Source: Nepenthes gracilis (Eukaryota; Streptophyta; Magnoliopsida; Caryophyllales; Nepenthaceae). Taken from it: a stretch of DNA of 64,000 bases. The position numbers and the translations under genes are program-made. Below the pieces are notes generated by a model. It was not told where the DNA came from. It made no database searches and saw only the letters and a program-made list of their open reading frames with translations. This document shows, piece by piece, positions 1 to 11,871 of the stretch (positions are counted from its first letter, which is position 1; each line of letters opens with the position of its first letter). The DNA lies in contig BSYO01000014.1 in NCBI GenBank assembly GCA_033239525.1, positions 6,986,536 to 7,050,535 on the forward strand. Direction: 5' to 3'.

Positions 1-1015
1 TATGGGATGAATTATATGGATAAAAATCATGTTTGGGTTTAAATATAGTAAAAAATTTGGTATTTAAGTAAAAAGGAGCAAAGTCAGGTGAAGGGAGGAC
101 CGGCGCTGTCTTGTGTGAGTGCACATCAGGGCACAATTTTGCCTGAGACCGCTTAAAGGCTCCAGAGGCAAAGCGAGGGCGGAGTGCTGGGAGTACGAGA
201 AGAGTGCATGATGGATGCTCGAGACCCTATCGGCGCCGTTTTGCAAGAGGAGTGCTTTCAGCACCCGATGGATATAACGAGGCGCGGCATGATTTCTTTA
301 GCCATTTCGACTCCACGAGAGAGGGTGGGAGAGAAGAGAAGGGAAGAGAGAAGAAGAGTTCTTGGTTCACTTCGATCTGGTAAAAATAACGGTAGATCGG
401 AGCTCGAGGTAGTGTGCCCGGATGTTATATCACTGTTTCACAGTAATTTAATATCTCTATGTTATCGTTTATACTCAAGAAAACCTTATTACGTAATAGT
501 TGACATGAGCCATGAATCTCATCACATTGGACTAAAGTTCATGTTTATATATATATATATATATAATGCGATAACTCGATTTCATGATTTAGCTCGTGTT
601 TTGTCTTTGTTTCATGTCGGACCATGTATCCGCATACCTAGCTGAAATTAGGGGTTTTTGGTTTGTCTGATTTGTATATGTATTGAAATTATGGCATCGA
701 TTTCATGAAGAGACATGTATTTGGCGTTCGATTTATGCTGGTAGTTTTTTGATGGAATCCTTGAACAAAAATTTGAAAAATCGTGTTGGAAACTTGAAAT
801 TTTGATGGTTTAAATGTTAATTGTTGCCTGTAATGTTGCTCGAATGATTTATCTAAAAACTACGCATGGAAGCTGTATTATGTCGAACTATGGAACCCTC
901 TCTGAAGTAAATCACAGAAAGAGTGTTTGAATGAAACTTGGACTTGGCTTTGAAATATAGTGAAATCAATTATAGAATTTTTGAACAAAGGCTTTGAATT
1001 AAAGTAATCCAATCA
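1..1015 (+). repeat. LTR fragment, 5' portion, LARD-type
   Basis: This is the 5' part of a long terminal repeat. It matches 10004-11045 almost base for base, and the first 35 or so bases of the LTR lie left of the window. It holds the U3 start, a degraded GCTCGAGC-rich segment (about 100-260), a GA-rich tract (about 315-360), a block GGTAGATCGGAGCTCGAGGT that matches the splice-donor-like motif of the other copy, and a TA microsatellite near 545-563. Similarity to the other copy stops close to 1015, before the structured block and the 3' LTR tip. The copy is therefore truncated or cut by rearrangement. Non-coding. Confidence 0.75.
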
Positions 1016-2155
1016 GAAACGGACCTAGAATTGTTGAATAGTTAGATAAGGTTCACGACTTACGTGACATTATAGTTACCACATGGTGAGGATACCACTT
1101 CGAGCCATCAAACTATTGAATCAAAATGTAGACAATCAGTGCGGTCCCCAATGACAAACCGTCTCAAAAACGAAAATATAATTTCAAAGTCCCAAACAAT
1201 GCATATGTCAAGATATCAAGGATTTCGGGGATGTTGCTTTCCATCATAATAGACATTACCTCGATACCGGTGTTATCACTATGAAACCTGGATCTTAGGC
1301 ACCGAACTTCTTTTCTATCCGACCAGATGAAGCACAAGCTATTCTAAATCATACGATTAAACTACCCCCAGGTAAAGCATGTTCTAAAGATCTCTTTGGA
1401 ACAAAATATTTATTCGTAAGGCATTCACAACATATTCTACGGCATTTCTTTATCCTTCAAGTCCCATAATTCTTTCCATATCAACCACCCAAGTCGACTT
1501 CCCTTTCAATCTATTATGAGACAACATCAACCCGTCTCCTCAATCATTCAGATCAGTACAAACACCACCAATACCTTCAAAATCTTCAAGATCCATACCT
1601 TAACCTCAAGCCGCCAATTCTACATTGTCCATTATATTTGATAATCAACTTTAACATCCCTTCTTAGCATCATACTAGCAACGTTCTAACCTTCAAACGA
1701 TTTCTTCTCCTCATCCCCCCTGGTTAACCCACACTCAAAGGAAGGCCTTTGTTTAGAAATCATGTTATTTCCTATAGCCACAAACATCATAAAATTATTA
1801 ACCTCAAATAATCAGATTAGAGGGAGGGGTTGAGATGGATGCATTACAAAATTATATACTTAAGGCCAAAACTTAAACATTCCCTCTAATCCTAACTACT
1901 TCATCTCACCTCAACATATAACAAATTAACCTAAATCTTCAAACCTAAATCGATTAGCCTAAGCCTACATTCAATATTATCTAGCTTAAACATTAAATTC
2001 CAACTGAATTCTGATCTAACATATGCAAACTAAGATACTTTGAGCTTTCCAATCTAATTTAATCGTCCTATACCTTAATCTACTTATTTGATCAATCATA
2101 ATCATTTCCAAAGCTTCCACATACGACTCAAATCATTCTAAAGGCATCTCATTTT
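1016..2155 (-). repeat. Non-coding internal domain of a LARD-like element (remnant)
   Basis: Read on the - strand, the 100 or so bases after the primer-binding site resemble the start of the LARD1 internal domain (35269 onward) and the LARD2 internal domain (20795 onward). Shared words include GAGATGCCTTT and GGAAGC...GGAAATGAT. No open reading frame of note is present. The left end abuts the LTR fragment 1-1015 without a recognisable PPT, so the element is incomplete. Confidence 0.5.
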
Positions 2156-2167
2156 CTCGATAACCAA
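2156..2167 (-). other. Primer-binding site, initiator tRNA-Met type
   Basis: The - strand reads TTGGTTATCGAG directly beside the LTR that starts at 2169. It resembles the canonical TGGTATCAGAGC PBS with substitutions. This fixes the orientation: the LTR at 2169-4560 is the 5' LTR of a - strand element. Confidence 0.65.
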
Positions 2168-2168
2168 C

Positions 2169-4560
2169 TGTGATGAAACGGATCCTATTTCGTTAAGGAC
2201 ATCTACGACAGAACGGATTCTTTTTTGTCCTCAATTAATTCTGTCAAGAACAGAAACAGAAACCTAAGCCCAATTAACTGTTTAAAGTTCTAAGGGAGAA
2301 ATGGGCAAGATTTTTTCCAAAATTGGACTAAACAAAAATGCACAGAACCTGCTTAAACGCTACAGACATACAGTATAATACTATAGACTCAATCAACAGA
2401 CAATCTCATCACAATCACAGGAGTACGGACACCGTACTATCTCCTTACGGCTTACATTCATGTTTCCTATTCATTGCATTAACAGTTCAGAAGTGAGATG
2501 CCAAGTAGGACCTGTATAGAACATCCAGAAAATATATAGCGAAAGTAGAACTATTAACCTACAGAAGTATAGTTTCTTGTTCATCACATGCATCACATAC
2601 ATTTCTATACATAACCCATATATATACATAAATATCCATAAGCATAAAAGAATGCATGTATCAAAATTTAGATCTTTACATCCAACAGTTTCTTCAAGAA
2701 AGGTTCAAAATACTTCAAAATCCTCAGAAGTCTTTAGATTGAGTTGTAAGTCACTCTTTCTCGTCAGGTACCAACTCTACAGTCTCATTTGGAGGAAAAA
2801 AAATAGTAAAACAGTGAGCCGATGCCTAACAAGGTACTGACACATGTGGTGGGTTTCAGAATGCAGAATAGTAATGCATTTATATTAAAGCATAAAAGCA
2901 TTTAAGGTCAGGACAGTTCAAGGAAATAGAATAAGCCTAATTTGATATTAAATCATGCTTCGAAAATCAGAAGATGGTAAAATATGCTTCTATGCAGGAT
3001 CTATATGTAGATGAATAGTAGCAATAAAGTACTTACTCATGACGCTAGTAGAACAATATATGAAAGTAGAGAAGGTTCAATATAACGAAATCAAGCTTCG
3101 TAAATTAAAAATTAGGAAACATAAGTCAACAATTAGAATTCGATATCAAATCAGTGAGTTATAGAAAATCGTTTTCTATCAGTAAAGGACACTATCAGTA
3201 AACCCTACTAGCAAAGGGAGGCGAATAATCGAGGATAGATTGTATTCATTCAACACAATCTAAGGCCAGAAATAGGAATAGGAGATTCCTTCCTATGGGA
3301 TCTAACCCCTTTCATGGGATTCCCGGCACGGGGTTGTGACCGAGGCTTGATAAACTACCCTCTAGTTTAACCCCCTGAGGAAGGGCGGACCATATATAAC
3401 TCTATGGATAGAGTTATCTTCAATTACCACCATAACGTTCTAAGGCATGCCAGAGAACCTAACCTGATTATATATCAGCCATGGGTCCTAAATAACCGGT
3501 ATAAGAAATATTTTCCTTCTTATTTCATAACTTAAAACCCTTTTTAGTTTTAGAAATCAGTTAAATTTCATCAAAACTCTTGACAAGTTTCGAGTCAATC
3601 GATATGAGTTCAAAACCTTTCGGTTTCCCATTAGAATATACGAACTTGATTGAAACCCTTGATTTTATTTTAGAATGCTGAGTTGATCTAAACCTTTAAA
3701 TTTTGCTTGAGAAGTCACAATGATTTATCGGTATAAGTTAGTGAAAAATTTTGAAACAAATTATACGAGGAGCTTCATTACAATGAGGTTAACTTTTATA
3801 TACGAGGCATTTTGGATAAAAATAGTTAAATCCCTTCAATTTCGTGTTTAGGGTTTTGCCAAAATTATTGGACGATAAATGGACACTTAACACGTATATT
3901 TTCATGAAATCGATGCCAGACATTACGGTATATACATGTAAACATGAAATTTGTTCGATTAATTTATAGAAACAGGCAGTATTTATGCAAAACATGGAGA
4001 AACTTGGATTTGGAGCATAAATACAATATTTGAGGCATTAAAGCACTGTAAAAATAAATAATAATGTCTGAAGTAAACTTGCCTGAGCTTGGTTTACAAT
4101 TATCGTGGTTCTAATCGGAGCTGAACGGGAGATTTTTCCTCTTTTCTTTCTCTTCCCTCCCTTCCTCTCTTCTCTCCCCTTTGTTCTTGTCGAGCCTCAG
4201 CTGCCAAATGAGCCTCAAACCCTCAATTTCCCTCTTTAAAAATGAAGGGAAAGGAACCACGTATGGGTTCCACGTGACCAGCACTACAGCGCTGGACAAG
4301 TGCTGGTCAAGCGCTACACGCACAAAAGTGTGCTCGAGCGCACTGCTTGCTGGGGGGCTGCCCCCGTTGTGCTCGAGCGGCTCCCGGGGCACTGCTCGAT
4401 AAACTTGGGCTCGAGCAGTGCTCGAGCACCCTGTGCTCTTTTGCTCCCTTTTGCGTCAGTTTGCTTCGGTACCAAATGTTCCCACATTATGAAGCCTAAA
4501 TATGAATTTCACTTATATAATTAATTCATAATTATCATGTTTCAGAATCGAGATCTCACA
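2169..4560 (-). repeat. LTR (5' LTR of - strand LARD-like element)
   Basis: It is bounded by TGTGATGAAACGG at 2169 and GATCTCACA at 4560. On the - strand the order is: U3 tip, GCTCGAGC-rich segment (4290-4430), a TTTTTAAAGAGG TATA-like stretch near 4230, a pyrimidine/purine-biased leader (4130-4190), a splice-donor-like GGCAAGTTTAC (about 4075-4090), the structured block (3226-3458) and the 3' tip rich in GGATCC/ACGGA. It directly abuts another - strand LTR at 4561. Confidence 0.75.
3226..3458 (-). promoter_or_regulatory. Conserved structured LTR block (copy)
   Basis: The outer stem strands lie at 3226-3237 (TAATCGAGGATA, written on +) and 3415-3427 (TATCTTCAATTAC) and pair with one mismatch. 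Inside are a perfect 7-bp hairpin (ATAACTC/GAGTTAT, about 3399-3417), a GATTCC/GGGATC hairpin, and a GATTGTAT/ACACAATC hairpin (3238-3260). The flanking hairpin GTTCT/AGAAC at 3437-3458 carries GGCATGCC in its loop. The function is inferred only from conservation. Confidence 0.5.
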
Positions 4561-6870
4561 ACCTTCGTCAAACTTATACAAAACAAATGCTCTTGAATTT
4601 AAAATATTAATTTCTTATAGAAAATCAGACAAAGTTTCCTTTAAAATTGGATAAAAATCTAATACAAACAACATGTACTAACACAACCTAGACAACATAG
4701 AAATATTTAACTTCCACTTTTCCATCATTTCATAATCACAAGATCAACAAAACGCCATTTCATCCATGGCTCCACCAACAAATCTTATCCACTATATCAA
4801 ATACATATAAGAGATGCCGTCTAGCATCCTTACATATCCAAAAATCAGAATAGCAGAAGCAACTATATCCATAAAGAAAGCTTGCGGAAGCAAAATCAAT
4901 ATTCCAACATGAAACAAATTATGCCATGGCTATAAACACATAATTCCATCCTCAACATCAATTATTTACATTAACACAATCAAAATCCCAAGTCTTTAAG
5001 GACTCCAAGACTCCATCCAGCTCCTTGCTAAGTTATAAATACTTTTGTTCATCTGGTATCATCTCTTTGGCTATATCTAGAGGAGGAAAAATAAAACAAT
5101 GAGCCGAAACCCAGTAGTGTACCATAAAACATGCAAATGAAATGCTCCAGTATAGAACATGAGCAGAATGTCATGGAAACTGTCAAAGAATAGAAACATA
5201 TGCGAAAATTATGAGAAGAGCAAAATTTGATATGAATAGGTCTCGATAATCATAGTTCATACTTTCATACAAAACATAAAAACAGTATAATAGAGGTGTC
5301 CATGGAAACAGAAAGAAAACATACTTTCATTTAAACATGTATCGGAACTCATAAAACAGTTCCAAATCTTATTTGTTTTTCAGAGATTTTAGATCGATAT
5401 CCTAGGGACCCAAATTAGTGTAATTGAGGATAGATTGTGTTCAGTCCACATAACCAAAGGCCGATAGTTCGATAATATTTATTTTCATCTCATTTCATGA
5501 TTCTATAGTTCAATAGTTCAATGATTCGATAGTCCAAAGGTTCGATAACTTATCCTCAATTACCACCATAACATTTTAAGGCACGCCGAAGAACTTTACA
5601 TGACTGTCCAACAGTTCTAGGTTTGTTTTTCTTACTGATTAATTTAATTTAATGTCGTTGCTCAAAATTCTATAATCAAATTCATCATATTTCAAAGACA
5701 AGTCCAAATCTCATTCAATTATTCTTTCAGACAATTTCAAAAGGCGTCCATAGTTCGATAATACACTTCCATGCTGAGTTTTTAGATACAAATCATTTAA
5801 TAAACTTTACGAGGTAACAATTAACACTTAAATGATCAAAATTCCAAGTTTCCAACACAAATTTCCAAATTTTCATGCTAGGGTTACGGGTAACATTTTC
5901 GAGCATAATTTGAGTATAAAACTGGAGCTAATTTACAAAATCAAAGTCATAATTCATAAAACATGCATATAACATGAATTAAACTCAGATTTAGACCTCA
6001 ATTTTGAGCTATGGTTTCAATAAAGCTTTCGGACATAAAATGGATGCTAAACACATGTATATTTATGAAATCAATTCCATAAATCCAAATATATATACAG
6101 AATCATGTATTTAAACCAAAAAACCCTAAATTTTTGAGTTAGGGTTTCGGTGAAACTGTCCAAACACAAAATGGACGTGAAATATGAACCAAATCATAAA
6201 GTCGAAGCTACAACGCATGATAATCATGTATAAACATTAATTTTAGCAATATATTTATTAGAAACATTCAATAATCGCAATAAATCATGATGGGCAAGGG
6301 TTTAGAGCGTAAAGAACAAAAATGAAGAAGTCAAAATGCAGTAAAAATGAAGAATAAAGTTGGAGATACACTTGCCTTCACCTTATTTACCATTATTTTT
6401 ACTTGGATCGGAGTGGAACGGCCAAAATCTCCTTCTCCTTCCCTTTTGTCCTCTTTCTTCCTTCGCTACTTGTCATTCGCTACCCCCAAATCTCTCCCCC
6501 TTCTTCCCTTTATAACAAAATGAAATCGGGTCACTGAAGTTAAAAGGCGCCTACACTAGAGCGCCTATCGAACGCATGGCAAGCGTAGGTCATCAGGCAA
6601 TGGCGCTGGCTAGTTGCCTCGAGCGAACAGCGTGCCAGAACATTCTGCCATTTAGCGTCTCCTTTGCACTCGAGCCAGTGGCGAGCGCACTCTATTCTAG
6701 AATGTGTGCCTCTAGTTGGGCTCGAGCCCACGGCGAGCCCAACTCTACATCTTCCCATACTATACTCAAATTTCTGATTTTTGAAATTTTACTTGTCCCA
6801 CACTTAAGTCTATCATTCGTATTAACTTATTTACTAGAATTTACAATGTTTTGGGAACCGGGTTGTTACA
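4561..6870 (-). repeat. LTR copy, - orientation, 3' tip missing
   Basis: It ends at 6870 with GGGTTGTTACA, a mutated GGGATCTCACA. It contains a GCTCGAGC-type segment (6545-6735), a TATA box on the - strand at 6507-6515 (TTATAAAGGG), a donor-like GGCAAGTGTA near 6370, the structured block (5421-5600), and the conserved words near 5095-5110 (GTGAG/AGCCGAAACCC side) and near 4812 (GATGCCGTCTAGCATCC). The final 50-100 bases of the LTR, normally ending ATCACA, are absent. Instead it abuts the start of the 2169-4560 LTR. Confidence 0.65.
5421..5600 (-). promoter_or_regulatory. Conserved structured LTR block (copy, TTGAGG variant)
   Basis: Closing strands TAATTGAGGATA (5421-5432) and TATCCTCAATTA (5551-5562) are perfectly complementary. 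In most copies the corresponding bases are CGAGG/CCTCG, so both partners have changed together. The GATTGTGT half of the inner hairpin is retained. The loop palindrome of the flanking hairpin is imperfect here (GGCACGCC). Confidence 0.5.
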
Positions 6871-9125
6871 AGCCGGTCTGCATGAAAGCCGCGTTCAAGC
6901 TTTTATAACCGTTGGGCATGCATTTTTGGGAGAAAATCAACAGAGAATTCTAGTAGAGAGAGAAAGGGAGAGCGAGGGCACGAAGAAGAGAGACAAATGG
7001 AGTAAACGAAGGTTCTCAAGTCGTATTTCGGCTTCGAGCTAGTTGGAGAAATCAAAGATCGGGTCGAGGCAAGTACATCCATACCATTTTCTTCCATTCT
7101 TTTTTATTTTTGTTCAATTCTCTTTGGCTATTTTTGTCTCGATACCCGACCCATACATGTATATGTGATCCCCATAGTTTAATTATGCATATATATGAAT
7201 TTCATATCCAAATTTGTAGAAATTGACAGGTTCTCGTATTCAAACCCTAACCATGCCCTCGGGTCATTTTGGGCCTCAATTTTTGGGTTTTTGCATAAAT
7301 TGAGACTAGAATATCATTGCCCATATCCTAGGTAAGTTAATTTATCGATTGAATACCTGATTTAGTGGATTTATGTGGATTTTCGTTCGTGAAATCCTAG
7401 ACCCGCGCCCAAGTCTCGTTTGAGCATGTATTTCGAGTTTTATGCATATATTGAATTGAGGTTATGTTTACCGATGTCTTGAATTTAGTAATTTACCCAT
7501 TTGATGGCCAAAATTCTGTAAATTACCCGATATACTCAACCCCTGCCTGTTTACATGCACTATTCACGTGCACTATTCACCCAATCTCTTTGGTAATTTT
7601 TGTATAATTTCGTATTGTCTAATTGTTAATTAAGCTGCATGTATATTTGCATATGATTAATTGTTATTCCGGAATCATGTTTATTAATCAATTGTGAAGG
7701 AAATGTGAGCCGGAGGCCTTTAAAGTTATAATTGCCTCTAAATGGTAAGAATCTCTATTCTTTCTTATGTTTATGATATTCATATATGCAAAATGAGTCG
7801 TGAAAAGACTTAAATTCAAAGGAAAGATAATAATTGTATATGTAATCAGAGGAAAGTCCACAATGTATTATATGATCAAATTGTCCCCCGTATGGAGATA
7901 TGGTGAATTGAATTGTGGTGAACATTTTTTTCAAATGAATATGAAACCATGAAACAAGGACCACATAACTGTGTTACAGAAGTAATACCCTTTGGCTTGC
8001 CAATAGCATTATAGTAGAGACTCAATGATTATCCTGGCCGCGTATTTTAGCTGATAATACTTTTGGCAATCCTTTAGATATTACTGTGGAAGAACGATGA
8101 CTACCTCTAAACCGCGAGAGGTTAGGGTAGTATTTTATTGGTCCTGTATGACTGGGTGATGGGCACACCGCTATGCCACGTGATGTTCAGCCTATTTACA
8201 GGAAATATGTGATGGCCGAGTAGCTGTAGGCCTAAAATGTAGCCAATATAATAAGTGATAATCGAGTAGTTGCAGGCCTAAAATGTAGCTAATGCTTTTC
8301 GAATTTGTAGCTTACACATTCCTTCCCTCATTCTCCAACACCTTTTGCCAGTAAGGTTTACTGGCCCTGATCCGCAAAGATGAGTAATTATGCATAATTT
8401 ATATTTCAAAAAAAAAGAAGGACAAATATGAGAAATCAGTTGCATTCCAAAGCACATTCAATCATGTTTTATGTTGCGCATCCACATTATAATCATAGGT
8501 CTCTTTTGATTTATTTTGCTTATATTGTTATCATTTTTTATTATTTTGCACTTGTTGAGTAGTTAGCTCACTCTTACTTCTCCTTACCTCCAGTTTAGTA
8601 CAAGTTTGATATGCTCGATGGGATAGCTTAGAGATTTGAAGTGGTCTAAGCTTGGATATGGAAGATCATGTCGAAGACTTAGAACTTATAGTTTTATTTC
8701 TGTCATGGAAAATTATATATATGTTTATATTTCTTTTGGAATCTTCATATATATTGTACATAAAGTTGATAATCAAATAGTTTAATTTTCGCTTTCATTT
8801 AAATTTAATTGTACTTTTGCAAGATTTTATGGTTTGTAATAGGTACCTAGTGGCATCTCTCTTTGGCCGACATTGTGTATAGATGCACCACGTTGGAGCC
8901 ACATCTAAGTAGTGTCATTCAGATCCTGTGTAGTTTGTGTACTGATTTTTGTTTGTTGTTGGAACTTGGAGCTATTGGGATGTATATGTTTTAGTTACTG
9001 AGATATTATGGTATTTTTGGAGGATTTATTATGTTGTACAGAATATCTTATAGGTATTTGTATAGTTAGTCATATTATAGAGGAAACTCCGTCAAATTTT
9101 TGGCAGAAAAATACGGTCCGTCACA
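6871..9125 (+). repeat. LTR copy, + orientation, 5' tip missing
   Basis: It begins inside an LTR (AAGCCGCGTTCAAGC, shared with the copy near 14660). It runs through a GA-rich leader (6950-7000), a donor-like GAGGCAAGTAC (about 7066), AAACCCTAA motifs, the 'gttgagtagttagctcactc' equivalent (8550-8600, described not quoted in full) and a 3' end CGGTCCGTCACA at 9125. It meets the preceding - strand LTR tail to tail at 6870. The structured block is diverged beyond recognition. Confidence 0.6.
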
Positions 9126-9969
9126 CAAGGCACTTGGCACCCCTAAAACTCTATCATTTTCCTCCGACCTATACTCATTTATAAGTAAAAAAGAAATATC
9201 CTCATCAAAACTGAAATTGTCTTTTTCGATCAACAACATCATCTCAATATGGTTTTATGAGGTTAGAAGTGATTGGTTAAGAAATATACTCATTTAGATT
9301 GGTTAAGGAGAACTTGTCTTTCTCCTTAATCTTCTCATTAAGTGTAGATATTTGCATCCTAATCTAATTGAACTCATCCAAATGCTTCTCAAAAGCTTCT
9401 CCTTATAATGATCGGAGGTTATAGAATTACTTCTTCATATGTAACCTTGTCATCAAAGACTTGTACTAGTCTTTAAGTTTCATCCAAATCTCCACTAGAT
9501 CTAACAAACTAATGATATCCTAAAGGAATTTGCTCCAAAGACACTTCCAATCCCTCCATTGGGACAATTTGATTGAAAGGCTATCCAATCATTTTGGTGA
9601 GGAATTTTGCTATGCCACTTACAGAATTTACACTATGAGTACTGCTTTAGAAAAGCCAATAGTTGCATCATTACATTTAAAGTAGATGAGTGTTTTACCA
9701 ACCTTTTGATAAGTGCATTCTGTGATGTACCGCATTTTCCTAATAATAAAATAGTAAGGTTTAGGTTGTAAAATGGCTGTCAGACTAACATAAACCTGTA
9801 CAAAATCACTATACAGCACATATAAATGACCACAAATGATAATATAGGATCCAAAAAACAACAAATAGATTCGTAGCACCAATATTATAACTCTGATTAC
9901 AATGTCAGTTCAGATAAGATGGCACTAGGTAACTAAACATCAAACCATAATAACCTGTGCAAGCATATA
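9126..9969. other. Spacer with copia-type gag remnant; remainder unassigned
   Basis: This stretch lies between two + strand LTR copies. Apart from the gag-like pseudogene at about 9300-9560 I see nothing assignable. A short - strand open frame (9628-9882) has no recognisable motif. Confidence 0.4.
9300..9560 (-). pseudogene. Copia-type gag (UBN2-like) remnant
   Basis: One - strand frame reads continuously through gag-like sequence: a segment DLVEIWMKLKD, then YKSLMTRLHMKK, FYNLRSL, GEAFEKHLDEFN, and IRMQISTLNEKIKEKDK. It is interrupted by four in-frame stops (two TAG, two TAA order mixed) but no frameshift. The pattern 'WxKLxxxY...LxxRLxxK...F.L...EG..../HLxEFN' is that of the gag polyprotein of plant Ty1/copia elements. 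Only about 90 residues survive, with no zinc knuckle or pol nearby. The assignment rests on motif memory, not a search. An alternative is another retroelement gag of the same fold. Confidence 0.45.
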
Positions 9970-11871
9970 TGTGAGATCCAGACCCCAAAACGTGATGATT
10001 ATGGGATAATTATATGGATAAAAATCATGTTTGGGTTTAAATATAGTAAAAAATTTGGTATTTAAGTAAAAAGGAGCAAAGTCAGCTGAAGGGAGGACCG
10101 ACGCTCGTCTTGTGCTTGAGTGCACATCAGGCACAATTTTGCACGAGGGCCCGCTTAAAGGGCTCCCGAGGCAAGGCAGGGGCCGTGCCTGGGTACGAGA
10201 AGAGTGCATGATGGATGCTCGAGACCCTATCGAGCGCCGTTTTGCAAAAGAGGAGTGCTCGAGCACCCCGATGGATATAACAGGGGGCGGCATGATTTCT
10301 TTAGCCATTTTCGACATTCCACGAGAGAGGAGTGGGAGAGAAGAGGGAAAGGGAAAGAGAAGAAGAAGGATTCGCCCGTTCCACTTCGATCTGGGTAAAA
10401 ATAACGGTAGATCAGGCTCAGGTAAGTGTACTTCGGATGTTATATACTGTTTTTACAGTAATTTAATATCTCTATGTTATCGTTTATGCTCCGAAAACCT
10501 TATTCTGTAATAGTTGACATGAATATTGCATGAATCTCATCACATTTGGACTAAAGTTCATGTTTATATATATATATATATACTGTCTCTGATAACTCTG
10601 ATTTCATGATTTAGCTCGTGTTTTGTCTTTGTTTCATGTCCAGACCATGTATCACATACCCTAGCTCGAAATTAGGGGTTTTTGGTTTAAATACATGATT
10701 TTGTATATGTATTTGAAATTATGGCATCGATTTCATGAAGAGACATGTATTTGGCGTTCGATTTATGCCTGGTAGTTTTTGATGGAATCCTTGAACAAAA
10801 ATTTGAAAAATCGTGTTGGAAACTTGAAATTTTGATGGTTTAAATGTTAATTGTTGCCCTGTAATGTTTATCGAATGATTTGTATCTAAAAACTCTGCAT
10901 GGAACTGTATTATCGAACTATGGAACCCTCTGAAATCGTCTGAAAGAGTGTTTGAATGAAACTTGGACTTGGCTTTGAAATATGGTGAAATCAATTATAG
11001 AATTTTGAACAAAGGCTTTGAATTAAAGTAATCAATCGAGAAGCANNNNNNNNNNNNNNNNNNNNNNNNNNNNNNNNNNNNNNNNNNNNNNNNNNNNNNN
11101 NNNNNNNNNNNNNNNNNNNNNNNNNNNNNNNNNNNNNNNNNNNNNGCTTTACTATATTATGTTTTGTATGAGAGCATTACATTCTGCATGTTTTAGTACC
11201 TTGTTGGGCTTCAACTCACTGTTTTGTTTTTACCCCCACCAGATAAGGATATAGAGAAAATAATGGAGGATCACACGTAGCTAGGATTAGCAAGGAAGGT
11301 TTTGGAGCCTTGGTGAAACCTAAAAAATTATCTTGAAGTATTTTGAAAAATCTGATAGTTCTGCATGTGTTATAGAGTTTTGTAAAGAAAGTTATATGTA
11401 AATAATTGTAGCATGTTCTGTAAACTATTAGAACTATATTTATGCTTCTACAGGTTTTTGTTAAGGATATAGATGCTTCTGCCATATGTTTTATGGATTT
11501 TGTACAGGTCTAAATGACATCTCTCATTGGAATTCTGATATAGTATATAAAATTGTTGAAATTAAGCCATGGATGAAAATGGTAAATTGGTTATCCTGTG
11601 TATGTGTGTTGTATGATGCAAATTATGATTCTTGGTTAGTTGTGCACTTGTATTTGGTCCTATAAGTGTGTTGTGGTCATAAGTCGGAAGTTTAGATATC
11701 GAGTATGCTCTGTACAGGTTATAATATACAAGTTGTATATTTGGATTTCTGTCCAATTTTAAATAGAACTCTGCCAAAATTTTTACAAAATTACTAATCT
11801 AAATTTATGAATTCTATCCTGAATCTATCTGATGGAGGGTCCTATGGGAATTAGGATCCGTTCCATCATAC
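9970..11871 (+). repeat. LTR copy, + orientation, interrupted by assembly gap
   Basis: It starts TGTGAGATCC at 9970 and ends near 11871 (CCGTTCCATCATACA). The part before the gap matches 1-1015. After the gap come the conserved late-LTR words (CTTGTTGGGCTTCAACTCAC near 11200 and ACAGGTCTAAATGACATCTC near 11505). The splice-donor-like CAGGTAAGTGTA lies at 10419-10430 and a TA microsatellite near 10565. The structured block expected between these halves is absent because of the gap. Confidence 0.75.
11046..11145. other. Assembly gap (100 N)
   Basis: Exactly 100 N, the usual placeholder for a gap of unknown length. It sits inside an LTR at the place where other copies carry hairpins and short tandem repeats. 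Confidence 0.99.

Noticed and set aside
545..563. TA-dinucleotide run as a TATA promoter
   Set aside because: A simple microsatellite that differs in length in the paired copy (10565-10581). It lies downstream of the leader and is not at the conserved TATA position.
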